The notes below the pieces were generated by a model, which was given only the letters and a program-made list of their open reading frames with translations, was not told the DNA's origin and searched no databases. Source: Loktanella sp. M215 (lineage in GTDB: Bacteria; Pseudomonadota; Alphaproteobacteria; Rhodobacterales; Rhodobacteraceae). Taken from it: a stretch of DNA of 64,000 bases. This document shows, in pieces, positions 52,406 to 61,697 of this stretch (position 1 is the stretch's first letter; every line of letters starts with the position of its first letter). Location: contig NZ_WMEA01000001.1 of assembly GCF_021735925.1 (NCBI RefSeq), positions 3,006,001 through 3,070,000 of the forward strand. The letters run 5' to 3'. The translations under genes and the position numbers were made by a program.

Positions 52406-53736
52406 CCGACCGTGTCCGCACCGCACTTTTCGCGGGGTTTGTTGCCTTGCTGATCCTTGGCACCGGGTTTCTAGACAATTGGAACCTGGCACTGGTGATC
52501 CTGAACTACGGTCTGATCTCGGCCATCATGGCGCTGGGGGTGAACCTGCAATGGGGCCTCGCGGGGCTGTTCAACGTGGGCATCATGGGGTTCGTGGCCC
52601 TTGGAGGTCTGGCGTCCGTCCTGATCTCGATGCCGCCCGTGGCAGAGGCGTGGTCCGCCGGCGGCGGGCGCACCTTGCTGGGCCTCGCCATCGGGGCGGC
52701 GGTGATCGTGGCGCTGGTGACGGTCTACAAGCGCATGACGCGCGGCCGGACCCGCAACATCGTCATGCTGGTCCTGATGATCGCCGGGTTCTTTGCCTTT
52801 CGCAGCGTCTTCGACGGCGGTGTCGCGGCGATCGAGGCGGTCAATCCGTCCCTGACCGGCTACCTTGGCGGGTTGAACTTCGGTGGCGACGCGGGCCGTG
52901 ACTGGTGGTGGATGCCGATCATCGCATGGCCCGTCGGTGGTTTGCTGGCCGCAGGCGCCGCCTGGGCCATCGGCAAGACGGCGCTGGGGCTGCGGTCGGA
53001 CTATCTGGCCATCGCGACGCTGGGCATCGCGGAAATCATCATCGCCGTTTTGAAGAATGAAAACTGGATGTCACGGGGCGTTCTGAACGTGACCGGCCTG
53101 CCCCGGCCCGTCCCTTACGAGACGGACCTGCAGGCCGATCCGGCCTTTGTCACCGCGGCTGCGGACCTTGGGATCGACCCCACGACGGCCTCGACCCTTG
53201 CGGTGAAACTTGCCTATGCGGGCCTCTTCGCCGTGTTCCTGATCGTGCTGCTGATCCTCGCGCAGCGCGCCCTGCATTCCCCTTGGGGCCGCATGATGCG
53301 CGCGATCCGCGACAACGAGGTCGCGGCAGAGGCGATGGGCAAGGACGTGACCCGCCGCCACCTGCAGGTCTTCGTCATCGGCTCGGCGATCTGCGGGCTG
53401 GCGGGGGCGATGATGACGACGCTGGACGGGCAGATGACGCCCGCCGCTTACCAGCCGCTGCGGTTCACCTTTCTGGTCTGGGTCATGGTGATCGTCGGCG
53501 GGTCCGGCAACAACATCGGTGCGGCCCTTGGCGGTCTGTTGATCTGGTGGCTGTGGGTCGCGGTCGGCGAATACGGGCCGGACCTGATGATCTGGGCGAC
53601 CTCTGCCCTGCACGCCGACAGCGCGCTAAAGGCCAGCCTGATCGATTCCGCGCCGCAGATGCGGTTCATCGTGATGGGGACGGTTTTGCTGCTGATCCTG
53701 CGGTTCAGCCCGCGCGGCATCTTGCCCGAAAAGTAG
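52402..53736 (+). CDS. LIV-type ABC transporter permease (LivM-like)
   Basis: A 444-residue permease: 'LNYGLISAIMALGVNLQWGLAGLFNVG', 'LRSDYLAIATLGIAEII' and the coupling loop 'GRMMRAIRDNEVAAEAMGKDV' define LivM. An insertion of about 60 residues (100-160) adds one or two helices. It starts in an ATGA overlap with the LivH-like gene and ends the operon; no terminator is visible before psd. Confidence 0.93.
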   Translation: MTDRVRTALFAGFVALLILGTGFLDNWNLALVILNYGLISAIMALGVNLQWGLAGLFNVGIMGFVALGGLASVLISMPPVAEAWSAGGGRTLLGLAIGAAVIVALVTVYKRMTRGRTRNIVMLVLMIAGFFAFRSVFDGGVAAIEAVNPSLTGYLGGLNFGGDAGRDWWWMPIIAWPVGGLLAAGAAWAIGKTALGLRSDYLAIATLGIAEIIIAVLKNENWMSRGVLNVTGLPRPVPYETDLQADPAFVTAAADLGIDPTTASTLAVKLAYAGLFAVFLIVLLILAQRALHSPWGRMMRAIRDNEVAAEAMGKDVTRRHLQVFVIGSAICGLAGAMMTTLDGQMTPAAYQPLRFTFLVWVMVIVGGSGNNIGAALGGLLIWWLWVAVGEYGPDLMIWATSALHADSALKASLIDSAPQMRFIVMGTVLLLILRFSPRGILPEK

Positions 53737-53817
53737 GCGCGTGGCGTCTATCGCCTTGCGCTTCGCGCCCCTACACCTATGACGGGTGCGACTGAACACG
53801 TCACGGGACCGACACGC

Positions 53818-54480
53818 ATGAACATGGCCAGCACCTTCATCAAGCCGATGCACCCCGAAGGGCGCCGCTTCGTCGCGATCTTCGCGGCAATCGCGGTCGT
53901 GCTGTTCCTGATCTGGCAGCCGCTGGGCTGGCTGGGCGTGCTGCTGACGGTCTGGTGCTATTATTTCTTCCGCGACCCCGAACGTGTGACGCCGCAGCGG
54001 GCAGACCTCGTCATCAGCCCCGCCGACGGCATCGTCAGCCTGATCGAACCCGCCGTGCCACCGGCAGAGCTGGGGATGGCGGACACGCCCCTGACCCGCG
54101 TCAGCGTCTTCATGAACGTGTTCAACTGCCATGTGAACCGCGCCCCCGTGAGCGGCACGGTCAAGGCCATCGCCTATCGCCCCGGCAAGTTCTTCAACGC
54201 CTCCCTCGACAAGGCCAGCGTCGATAACGAGCGGAATTCCGTGGCGATCACCATGGCGGACGGGCGTGACATCGCCGTCGTGCAGATCGCGGGCCTTGTC
54301 GCGCGGCGCATCGTCTGTTTCGTCAAGCCCGACACGGCGCTCGTCCCCGGCGAACGCTTTGGTCTGATCCGCTTCGGCTCGCGCCTCGACGTCTATCTGC
54401 CAGAGGGGGTCGCGCCCTTGGTCAGCCTCGGCCAGACGATGGTCGCTGGCGAAACCGTCATCGCCGACCTGAAAGGTTAA
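53818..54480 (+). CDS. psd: Phosphatidylserine decarboxylase, short form
   Basis: A 220-residue proenzyme converting phosphatidylserine to phosphatidylethanolamine. One membrane segment near 15-45, '[19 protein letters not shown]' and the self-cleavage site [10 protein letters not shown] (Gly187-Ser188), where Ser becomes the pyruvoyl group. GGGAC precedes ATG 53818; the next ATG is two codons on. pssA follows four bases later. Confidence 0.95.
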   Translation: MNMASTFIKPMHPEGRRFVAIFAAIAVVLFLIWQPLGWLGVLLTVWCYYFFRDPERVTPQRADLVISPADGIVSLIEPAVPPAELGMADTPLTRVSVFMNVFNCHVNRAPVSGTVKAIAYRPGKFFNASLDKASVDNERNSVAITMADGRDIAVVQIAGLVARRIVCFVKPDTALVPGERFGLIRFGSRLDVYLPEGVAPLVSLGQTMVAGETVIADLKG

Positions 54481-54484
54481 GGCG

Positions 54485-55210
54485 GTGGCCCGCGCCCCCC
54501 GCCGCGATGTCGCCCTGCTGCAACTGCTGCCGAACGCGCTGACGATCACGGCCATCGGTGCGGGGCTGTCGGCGATCCGCGCCGCGGTCGAGCATGACTT
54601 CAAGACCGCCGCCCTGCTGATCCTCTTTGCGGCCCTGCTGGACGGGATCGACGGGCGCGTGGCGCGGATGTTGGGCAGCCATTCCAAGGTGGGTGCCGAA
54701 CTCGACTCACTCGCGGATTTCGTCAACTTCGGCGTGGCCGCCCCCCTGATGCTGTATTTCTGGGCCTTGCAGGACTACCGCAAGATCGGCTGGATCGCGG
54801 TGCTGATCTTTGCCGTCTGCTGCGTGCTGCGCCTCGCCCGTTTCAACGTCGATGCGAAATCGGAAACACCGGGACCCAAGGCCGACCACTTCGTCGGCGT
54901 GCCCTCGCCCGCCGGTGCCATGCTGGTGCTGCTGCCGATGTTCACCTCCTTCGCCTTTGCCAATGCGGCGGTCCTGCCGGACCCGGTCCTGTGCCTTTAC
55001 ATGGCCGCGATTGGCCTGCTGATGATCAGCGGGATCAAGACCGCATCCTTCAAATCCGCGCGCATCGCACCGGGCAACGTGCGCTACGCCCTGCTGGGCG
55101 TCGTCGTGCTGATTGCCGCGGTACTGACGTATCCGTGGATCACTTTGGTCGCCCTGTGCGTTGCTTATATCGTTGCGGTTGTATGGGGTGCCATTCGCCG
55201 CAAGACCTGA
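54485..55210 (+). CDS. pssA: CDP-diacylglycerol-serine O-phosphatidyltransferase
   Basis: A 241-residue membrane enzyme. The CDP-alcohol phosphotransferase motif is complete from Asp56: DGRVAR, Gly70, Asp74 and Asp78 (DSLAD). 'FVGVPSPAGAMLVLLP' and about eight helices fit PssA. It starts at GTG four bases after psd; together they make phosphatidylserine then phosphatidylethanolamine. Confidence 0.94.
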   Translation: MARAPRRDVALLQLLPNALTITAIGAGLSAIRAAVEHDFKTAALLILFAALLDGIDGRVARMLGSHSKVGAELDSLADFVNFGVAAPLMLYFWALQDYRKIGWIAVLIFAVCCVLRLARFNVDAKSETPGPKADHFVGVPSPAGAMLVLLPMFTSFAFANAAVLPDPVLCLYMAAIGLLMISGIKTASFKSARIAPGNVRYALLGVVVLIAAVLTYPWITLVALCVAYIVAVVWGAIRRKT

Positions 55211-55230
55211 CCCCGAAAAGGACCGGACCC

Positions 55231-55851
55231 TTGGACATCACCGCCGTCGAGAAAAGCTATGCCCGCTGGGCGCCGGTTTATGATCACACCTTCGGGCGGA
55301 TCACCGCGATGGCGCGGCGGCGCACGGTCAATCACATCCTGCAGCACGGCGGCAACGTGCTGGAGGTCGGCGTGGGCACCGGCCTTGCCCTGCCGCTGTA
55401 TGACGACCGGGTGGCCGTCACCGGCATCGACTACAGCGCGGACATGCTGGGCAAGGCGCGCAAGCGCGTGCGGCAGGACGGTCTGACCCATGTGCGCGAG
55501 TTGCGCCAGATGGATGCACGCGACCTCGACTTTCCCGACAACCACTTCGACACCGTCGCCGCCATGCACGTCCTGTCCGTCGTGCCGGAACCAGAGCGTG
55601 TGATGCAAGAGATCGCCCGCGTCTGCAAACCCGGCGGGCAGGTCGTCATCGCCAACCATTTCCAGCGAGAGACCGGCGTCATGGCAAGGATCGAGCGGTT
55701 GTTCGCACCGCTGGAAAACCAGCTGGGCTGGCATTCGGATTTTCCCCTGTCCACCGTGCTGTCGGACCCGCGCCTGAGCGTCGTCGTGCAGAAAAGCCTG
55801 CCGCCCCTTGGCCTGATGACCTTCCTCGTGCTGCAAAAGGCCCACGACTGA
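55231..55851 (+). CDS. pmtA: Phosphatidylethanolamine N-methyltransferase
   Basis: A 206-residue SAM-dependent methyltransferase: opening DITAVEKSYARWAPVYD, SAM motif I NVLEVGVGTGLALPLY, and motif IV 'NHFDTVAAMHVLSVV'. It matches Rhodobacter-type PmtA, which methylates phosphatidylethanolamine up to phosphatidylcholine. TTG 55231 is taken as start since AAAAGGACC lies ahead and the family begins here; the open frame upstream to 54991 overlaps pssA. Third gene of the phospholipid cluster. Confidence 0.85.
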   Translation: MDITAVEKSYARWAPVYDHTFGRITAMARRRTVNHILQHGGNVLEVGVGTGLALPLYDDRVAVTGIDYSADMLGKARKRVRQDGLTHVRELRQMDARDLDFPDNHFDTVAAMHVLSVVPEPERVMQEIARVCKPGGQVVIANHFQRETGVMARIERLFAPLENQLGWHSDFPLSTVLSDPRLSVVVQKSLPPLGLMTFLVLQKAHD

Positions 55852-55892
55852 CCCCTTGCCACCGACCGCCCATGCGCCTATCTATAAGGTGT

Positions 55893-56130
55893 CCTTCGGG
55901 ACTATGGACATAAACGCGCTCGTAATAAGCGGATCGGACCCGGGGGCGGTACCCGGCGTCTCCACCAACACCCTGGTCATTTGCCAGCGATGGGGACGAA
56001 ACAGGATCGACGAACGTCTAAAGGGGTAATGCTTTGTCTCGGTGAGTTACCACCGTTATCGGTACAAAAAAGCTAGTTGCAAATGACAACAAAGCACCGA
56101 TGGCCCTCGCAGCGTAAGCTGTGCGGAATA
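55893..56130 (+). ncRNA. ssrA: Transfer-messenger RNA, circularly permuted two-piece form
   Basis: The acceptor piece comes first: ...CGTCTCC (55957-55963) A CCA (55965-55967). After a short spacer the coding piece begins with GGGGACG (55992-55998), which pairs with CGTCTCC to close the acceptor stem. The tag frame at 56079-56117 reads GCA AAT GAC AAC AAA GCA CCG ATG GCC CTC GCA GCG TAA, that is ANDNKAPMALAA. This order is the permuted ssrA known in alphaproteobacteria. TTGCCA and CTATCTATAAGG just upstream may be its promoter. Exact ends are approximate. Confidence 0.95.
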
Positions 56131-56133
56131 TCG

Positions 56134-56155
56134 AAACCTTAAGCCCTTAGGTTTT
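56134..56155 (+). terminator. Probable terminator after ssrA
   Basis: AACCTTAAG and CTTAGGTT pair with one bulged T around a CC loop, followed by TT. The T-tract is short. A competing pairing of CCTTAAG (56137-56143) with CTTAAGG (56160-56166) is possible. Confidence 0.4.
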
Positions 56156-56286
56156 GCGACTTAAGGCGGGGTCCGCAGGTACCTGGCAACAGAAACCTGC
56201 ACCTTTCCCCCCTTTGATGATGCCCCTTTTCCGCAGGACCGTGGCCGTCTAGCCTGACGCCAAGCCCCGTGCAAAAGGACTCCATC

Positions 56287-57018
56287 ATGCGCCTCCTCCT
56301 GCCCCTTCTCCTTGCCGCCAGCCCGCTCGCGGCACAGGACGCGCAGCCAAAGTTGGGGCCGAACGCCGTGCCGATCACCGCCGACAACGCCTGGCTGCGC
56401 GATACCCCCGCGCCGGATTACTGGGCCTTCGCGCCCTTCGTGAAACCGCAGTTCACCACCTCCGCCTGCTCCATCGCCACGGTCACGGCGGCGCTGAACG
56501 GCCTGACCGGCCTTTTGCCCCATGCCGAGGATCAGGTGATGACCCAGCAAGCCCTGCTGGCGCAGACCGGCGATCCCACTTGGGCCGCGCTGTCGGCAGA
56601 GGGGGGCGATGGCGTCACCTTCCAGCAACTGGCCGATTTCACCGCCCTTGCGCTGGCCGCCGACGGTCTGGCCGACCGCATCGTGACCGTGCTGCAGCCG
56701 ACCGATGACGCCGCCATCGAAGACGTCCGTGCCATGCTGGCGGAAAACGAGGCCACCGCCGACAATGCGATCCTGCTCTATTTCAATCAGGGCGTCGTGA
56801 CCGGCGACTGGGACGGACCGCATATCTCGCTGATCGGTGCCTATGACGCGGAGGCGGACCGCGTGCTGATCCTCGAGGTCGATCAGGAGTGGTATATCCC
56901 CTACTGGACGCCCGTCCCGGTGCTGATGGAGGCGATGACGAAACCCACGAGCGCCGAACACGGGCCCTTGGAGGGCGAGACCGGCGGCCTCGTGATGATC
57001 GGCGCCCCCGTCGGATGA
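56287..57018 (+). CDS. Exported phytochelatin synthase-like protein
   Basis: A 243-residue papain-fold protein with signal peptide (MRLLLPLLLAASPLAA) and the PCS catalytic core: Cys61 in TTSACSIATVTAAL and His179 in DGPHISLIGAYD. The third catalytic residue, Asp in plant enzymes 18 residues after the His, is Glu197 here, with Asp199 near. Bacterial PCS-like proteins mainly cut glutathione to gamma-Glu-Cys. Periplasmic location is inferred. AAGGAC precedes ATG 56287; it overlaps the vWA gene by ATGA. Confidence 0.85.
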   Translation: MRLLLPLLLAASPLAAQDAQPKLGPNAVPITADNAWLRDTPAPDYWAFAPFVKPQFTTSACSIATVTAALNGLTGLLPHAEDQVMTQQALLAQTGDPTWAALSAEGGDGVTFQQLADFTALALAADGLADRIVTVLQPTDDAAIEDVRAMLAENEATADNAILLYFNQGVVTGDWDGPHISLIGAYDAEADRVLILEVDQEWYIPYWTPVPVLMEAMTKPTSAEHGPLEGETGGLVMIGAPVG

Positions 57019-57668
57019 AGGCGCGCGTCTTCGGTCTGCTGGCCTGTCTGGGCGCGCCGGGGGCGGCCGTGGCCTGCGACACCGCCTTGATGCTGACCAT
57101 CGACGTGTCGAACTCCGTCGACGTCGCCGAATATCGGCTGCAGGCCGAGGGGCTTGCCGACGCCCTGACCGATCCCGATATCACCGACGCGCTGGTGCGC
57201 GGGCAATCGGCGCTGTCCGTGGTGCAATGGTCCGGCGTGGACCGCCAAAGCGTCACGGTTCCCTGGACCCGCATCCGCACGGCGCTGGACGTGGCGCGCC
57301 TGTCGGATGCGGCCCGGCTGATGCCGCGTGCCTATACCCTCTCCGGCACCGCCCCGGCCGAAGCGATCCTGTTTTCGTTGTCGAACTTTGCCCCCGTGAT
57401 GGACTGCACCCGGCGCATCATCGACATCTCCGGCGACGGCACGCCCAACACCGGCGGCGACGTGGCCGCCGCCCGCCGTCAGGCAGAGCGTGACGGGATC
57501 ACGATCAACGCCATCGCCATCGAATCGCTGGGTCAGGCGATCACCAATTTCTATGCCCGCCAAGTCGTCACCCGCGACGGTTTCGTCATGACCGCCCGCA
57601 TGCACCGCGACTATCCCCGCGCGATCCGGGCCAAGATCCTGCGCGAACTCACACGGGTCATCAGCTGA
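57015..57668 (+). CDS. DUF1194 secreted von Willebrand factor A protein
   Basis: A 217-residue vWA-fold protein with signal sequence (about 1-20) and MIDAS metal site Asp30-x-Ser32-x-Ser34 (TIDVSNSVD); later MIDAS parts are the Thr in 'LSGTAPAEAIL' and the Asp in 'IIDISGDGTPN'. DUF1194 function is unknown. Its start lies in an ATGA overlap with the PCS-like gene, so the two products are made together and both exported; a joint periplasmic role, perhaps with metals, is an inference. Confidence 0.85.
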   Translation: MKARVFGLLACLGAPGAAVACDTALMLTIDVSNSVDVAEYRLQAEGLADALTDPDITDALVRGQSALSVVQWSGVDRQSVTVPWTRIRTALDVARLSDAARLMPRAYTLSGTAPAEAILFSLSNFAPVMDCTRRIIDISGDGTPNTGGDVAAARRQAERDGITINAIAIESLGQAITNFYARQVVTRDGFVMTARMHRDYPRAIRAKILRELTRVIS

Positions 57669-57736
57669 CCGGATGCCCTTTCATCCCGCCGCAATTTGGC
57701 TATGCTAAGACCCAGACACTCGAGGGAAGATCAGAC

Positions 57737-58207
57737 ATGTCGCGCACCATCGACTATGGAAACCTGATGCACCGCGCCATGCGGAGCCTGATCCAGAACG
57801 TCCTGACCGACATTCAAAAGGCCGGGCAACTGCCCGGGGCACATCACTTTTTCATCACCTTCGACACCCAGCACCCGGACGTCGAAATCGCCGACTGGCT
57901 GTCCGACCGCTATCCGGGAGAGATGACGATCGTCATCCAGCACTGGTTCGATAACCTTGAAGTGACCGACGAGGGATTCTCGATCACGCTGAACTTCGGC
58001 AACGCGCCAGAGCCGCTTTACATCCCCTACGACGCCATCAAGACCTTCGTCGATCCAAGCGTGGAATTCGGCCTGCGGTTCGAAACCCAGCCCGGCGAGG
58101 ACGACGACGAGGACATCGAGGCACCGATGGACGAAATGGTCGAGGACGACGACGACGCGCCCCGCAAGGACGCCGAGGTCGTCAGCCTCGATAAATTCCG
58201 CAAATAA
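57737..58207 (+). CDS. sspB: ClpXP adaptor SspB, alphaproteobacterial type
   Basis: A 156-residue adaptor that binds the ssrA tag and delivers tagged proteins to ClpXP. The N-terminal fold '[20 protein letters not shown]' and '[26 protein letters not shown]' match SspB-alpha; an acidic linker (DDDED...) leads to the C-terminal ClpX-binding tail '[11 protein letters not shown]'. It lies 1.6 kb from ssrA. GAGGGAAGAT precedes the ATG. Confidence 0.92.
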   Translation: MSRTIDYGNLMHRAMRSLIQNVLTDIQKAGQLPGAHHFFITFDTQHPDVEIADWLSDRYPGEMTIVIQHWFDNLEVTDEGFSITLNFGNAPEPLYIPYDAIKTFVDPSVEFGLRFETQPGEDDDEDIEAPMDEMVEDDDDAPRKDAEVVSLDKFRK

Positions 58208-58241
58208 GCGGACCACTGGAATAACAAGCCGGGACAATTCA

Positions 58242-59633
58242 ATGACCGACCAACGCAGCGAAACCGACAGCTTCGGCCCTATCGACGTGCCCGCAGACCG
58301 CTATTGGGGCGCGCAAACCCAGCGCAGTCTGGAAAACTTTCCCATCGGCTGGGAAAAGCAGCCCGTGGCCATCGTGCGCGGTCTTGGCGTCATCAAGCAG
58401 GCCTGTGCCACCGCCAACATGGCGCGCGGCAAGCTGGACGCAAAGGTCGGTGACGCCATCGTCGCCGCAGCGAAAGAGGTGGTCGCAGGCAAGCTGGACG
58501 ATCATTTCCCGCTGGTGGTCTGGCAGACCGGCTCCGGCACCCAGTCGAACATGAACGCGAACGAGGTGATCAGCAATCGCGCAATAGAGATGCTGGGCGG
58601 CACCATCGGGTCCAAGGATCCGGTCCACCCGAACGATCATTGCAACATGGGCCAGTCGTCCAACGACACCTTCCCGACTGCGATGCACATCGCCGTCGCG
58701 CGCACCGCCCACGACGTGACCCTGCCAGGGCTGGAGCATCTGCACAAAGCCCTGCAGGCCAAGGTCGATGAATTCGACGACATCATCAAGATCGGCCGCA
58801 CCCACACGATGGACGCGACGCCGCTGACCCTGGGGCAGGAATTTTCCGGCTACACCCAGCAGGTCGCCATGGGCATCCGTCGGATCAAAGCCGCCCTGCC
58901 CGCGATCTATGAACTCGCCCAAGGCGGCACCGCCGTCGGCACCGGGCTGAACACGCCCAAAGGCTGGGGCGAGACCGTGGCCAAGGAGATCGCCGAGATC
59001 ACCGGCCTGCCCTTCGTCACGGCGCCGAACAAATTTGAAGCCCTCGCGGCCCACGACGGCCTCGTGGAAATCTCGGGCGCGATCAAGACCGCCGCCGTGT
59101 CGATCTACAAGATCGCCTGCGACATCCGCATGTTGGGCAGCGGTCCGCGCTGCGGGTTGGGCGAATTGATCCTGCCGGAAAACGAACCCGGCTCCTCGAT
59201 CATGCCGGGCAAGGTGAACCCGACGCAGGTCGAGGCGATCACGCAGGTCTGCGCCCATATCATGGGCAACGACGCCGCCGTCGGTTTTGCTGGCTCTCAG
59301 GGGCATTTCGAACTGAACGTGATGAAACCAATGATGGCCTACAACGTGTTGCAATCGCTGCAACTTTTGGGCGACGCGGCGATGGCCTTCACCGACAACT
59401 GCGTCGTCGGCATCAAGGCCGACCGCACGCGGATTGAAAAGCTGATGCGCGAATCGCTGATGCTGGTGACGGCGCTGGCGCCGACCATCGGCTATGACAA
59501 CGCCACCACCGTCGCCAAGACCGCCCACAAGAACGGTACCACGCTGAAGGAAGAGGCCATCGCGCTTGGCTTCGTCGATGCCGAAACCTTCGACCGCGTG
59601 GTCCGCCCCGAAGACATGATCGGTCCGAAATGA
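58242..59633 (+). CDS. fumC: Class II fumarate hydratase
   Basis: A 463-residue tetrameric hydratase of the TCA cycle. '[18 protein letters not shown]', '[21 protein letters not shown]' and the mobile loop [13 protein letters not shown] with catalytic Ser318 are complete. It overlaps the downstream DUF4169 gene by ATGA. Confidence 0.97.
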   Translation: MTDQRSETDSFGPIDVPADRYWGAQTQRSLENFPIGWEKQPVAIVRGLGVIKQACATANMARGKLDAKVGDAIVAAAKEVVAGKLDDHFPLVVWQTGSGTQSNMNANEVISNRAIEMLGGTIGSKDPVHPNDHCNMGQSSNDTFPTAMHIAVARTAHDVTLPGLEHLHKALQAKVDEFDDIIKIGRTHTMDATPLTLGQEFSGYTQQVAMGIRRIKAALPAIYELAQGGTAVGTGLNTPKGWGETVAKEIAEITGLPFVTAPNKFEALAAHDGLVEISGAIKTAAVSIYKIACDIRMLGSGPRCGLGELILPENEPGSSIMPGKVNPTQVEAITQVCAHIMGNDAAVGFAGSQGHFELNVMKPMMAYNVLQSLQLLGDAAMAFTDNCVVGIKADRTRIEKLMRESLMLVTALAPTIGYDNATTVAKTAHKNGTTLKEEAIALGFVDAETFDRVVRPEDMIGPK

Positions 59634-59812
59634 CCGACAACACGCCGATCAACCTCAACCGCGCGCGCAAGGCCCGCGACCGCGCCGCCGACAAGGCCGA
59701 GGCGGACGTGAACGCAGTCAAGTTCGGCCGCACCAAGGCCGAACGCCTGCTGGACGCCGCCCGCGCCGACAAGGCGCGGTCTGCACTCGATCAGGCAAAG
59801 TTCGAGGAATGA
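59630..59812 (+). CDS. DUF4169 small protein
   Basis: A 60-residue basic helical protein, '[33 protein letters not shown]', the DUF4169 pattern found after fumC in many alphaproteobacteria. Function unknown; charge suggests nucleic-acid or ribosome contact. It overlaps fumC and the next gene by ATGA each. Confidence 0.85.
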   Translation: MTDNTPINLNRARKARDRAADKAEADVNAVKFGRTKAERLLDAARADKARSALDQAKFEE

Positions 59813-60039
59813 CACCGTCGGTTTCCGCGCGCCCGGTCAAGCATTCGCTGACCCTGCGCGGGCACCGCACCTCTGTCTCGCTCGAAGATGCCTTCTGGCA
59901 GGCCTTCCGCGATCTGGCCGCCCGTCAGGACATGACGATCAACGCCCTCGCCAGCCAGATCGACGCGGATCGCGGCGATGTGGGCCTTGCCTCTGCCATC
60001 CGGGTGCATGTGCTGCGCGACTTGCAGGGGATGCCTTAG
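59809..60039 (+). CDS. Ribbon-helix-helix domain protein (RHH_4-like)
   Basis: A 76-residue protein: 'KHSLTLRGHRTSVSLEDAFWQAFRDLAARQDMTINALASQID' gives one strand and two helices of a ribbon-helix-helix fold. Such proteins bind DNA as dimers; its target is unknown. It is the last gene of the fumC-DUF4169 unit. Confidence 0.82.
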   Translation: MTPSVSARPVKHSLTLRGHRTSVSLEDAFWQAFRDLAARQDMTINALASQIDADRGDVGLASAIRVHVLRDLQGMP

Positions 60040-60341
60040 CGCCCCGGACAGCGCAGGTGATTTCGGGTCACGCCAAGGCGCCCACCTTTGCTTGTGACGT
60101 CAAACGGTTGCCGGGCGACATTCATGCTACTGACCGGCCAATACTTTAGATCGCGTTCATAAGGATCGTGCCGCTCGGGATTGAGCGTCGCCCAAAGCCA
60201 AGTCGCACCTTTGCCAAGGAGGAGAGCGAGTCTGCTGTGTCTGGACATGATGACGCTGCCGATCTGGGGGACGTGACCTCACATCACCACCGACCGAAAA
60301 AGATCGGGTAAACAACGGCGCGATGTCCCGCGCCCTTCTTG
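60040..60341. other. Intergenic region between the fumC unit and the P450 gene
   Basis: Convergent ends meet here. A 70-codon minus-strand frame (60036-60248) lacks a ribosome site and is not called. No intrinsic terminator with a T-run was found. GC is a little lower than the flanks. Confidence 0.4.
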
Positions 60342-61697
60342 TCAGCCGCTGCGCGGCGTCATGCGCAACCACATCCCGTTAGCCGTCCGCACGGTCAGAT
60401 GCGCAACGGGGACCGGCGGGCGGTCGGCTACCAGCTCGAAACGGTAAGCTGCCAGCACCTGCGCCAGCAGCACGACCCCTTCGATCATCGCAAAACCGGC
60501 GCCGGTGCAAACGCGCGGTCCGGCCGAAAACGGCATATAAGCCGTGCGTTGCCCGGTCTTGCCGTTCTCGGTCTGCCAGCGGTCGGGATCGAACGCGTCC
60601 GGGTTGTCCCAGATCCGCGTATGCCGGTGCAGGTGCCAGGGCGACAGCACCACCTGCGCGCCGGCCCCCACAGGCCGCTTGCGAAAGACCTCTTGCCGCG
60701 TGGTTTCCCGCACCATCATCGGAACGGGCGGATAAAGCCGCAGGCTTTCGCGGAAGACGTCCCGCGTCGTGCGCAGGCCCGACAACCCGGCAAAGCTGCC
60801 GTCCCACGCGACAGCCTCGGCCGTCACGCGGTCCTGCCAGTCAGGATGCAGCGCCAGCAGATACAGCGTCCAGGCCAGTGCGGCCGCACTCGTCTCGTGC
60901 CCCGCCAGAAAGAAGATCGCGACCTGATCGACCATCTCCGGCACATCGAACGTCTGCCCGGTCACAGGATCCGCCGTCGTCATGATCTTGGTCGCCAGAT
61001 CGTCTGGGGCGGTTCCCGCCTCGATCTGCGCCAGCCGCGCGGCGGTCATGTCGGTGATCAGACGCCGGATCAGCCGCGCCGTCGCCCGCGTCTCGCGCCT
61101 AAAAAAGCGTGGCATCCAGCGCGGGCCGGGGATGAAAGCCGCAAGGTTCAGGATCGGCTGGGTCCGCTGGTAGGTCTTGAAGGCGGCAAAGACCTCTGAC
61201 GCAACCCGGTCTTCGATCGGGACGGAAAACAGCGTGCGAAAAATCACGTCGGCGGCGGCGTGGCTCGTCTCGGGCTCGATATCGCGCGGCGTGCCATCGG
61301 CCAGCGGCGCCATGCGGGCGACAGCGGCCTGCCCGGCGGCCAGGATCGCGGGGAAGGTATCGCGCAACCGCCCGCCGGCAAAGGCCGGGTCGATGATCCG
61401 ACGCTGTTGCTTCCACAGATCGCCATTGGTCAGGAACACCGATTGCCCCAGCAAGGGCCGCAGCCCCGCGCCCACCCGGTCGGATTTCGGGAAATCATCG
61501 GGTCGGTCGTTCAGCACCAGCTTCACCACCTCCGGGTCGTTGACCATGTAGCTGCGAAAGAACGGCGTGCGAAACTCCGCCATCCACGCGCCGTAGAGCT
61601 TGGCCGGCTGTGCCGAGAGGATGTCCTGACGAAAGAGCCTCAGGTACCGCCAGAGCGAGACCTTGTCGGGCCGCGCCGGCGGTTTGGCCGGGATCAC
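60342..61697 (-). CDS. Cytochrome P450
   Basis: A 451-residue soluble P450. The I-helix oxygen-binding AGHETS (265-270), the K-helix ExxR (Glu317-Arg320), and the haem loop PFSAGPRVCTGAGFA with axial Cys397 are all present. The resemblance is to bacterial class P450s of the CYP4/CYP102-like type with fatty or terpenoid substrates, but the subfamily is not assigned. It starts in an ATGA overlap with the serine-hydrolase gene, so the two are co-translated. Ferredoxin and reductase genes are not nearby. Confidence 0.93.
   Translation of the reverse strand: MIPAKPPARPDKVSLWRYLRLFRQDILSAQPAKLYGAWMAEFRTPFFRSYMVNDPEVVKLVLNDRPDDFPKSDRVGAGLRPLLGQSVFLTNGDLWKQQRRIIDPAFAGGRLRDTFPAILAAGQAAVARMAPLADGTPRDIEPETSHAAADVIFRTLFSVPIEDRVASEVFAAFKTYQRTQPILNLAAFIPGPRWMPRFFRRETRATARLIRRLITDMTAARLAQIEAGTAPDDLATKIMTTADPVTGQTFDVPEMVDQVAIFFLAGHETSAAALAWTLYLLALHPDWQDRVTAEAVAWDGSFAGLSGLRTTRDVFRESLRLYPPVPMMVRETTRQEVFRKRPVGAGAQVVLSPWHLHRHTRIWDNPDAFDPDRWQTENGKTGQRTAYMPFSAGPRVCTGAGFAMIEGVVLLAQVLAAYRFELVADRPPVPVAHLTVRTANGMWLRMTPRSG

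Noticed and set aside
60036..60248. 70-codon minus-strand frame beside the ribbon-helix-helix gene
   Set aside because: No ribosome site, no motif, and it overlaps the end of the plus-strand gene. Kept only as intergenic.
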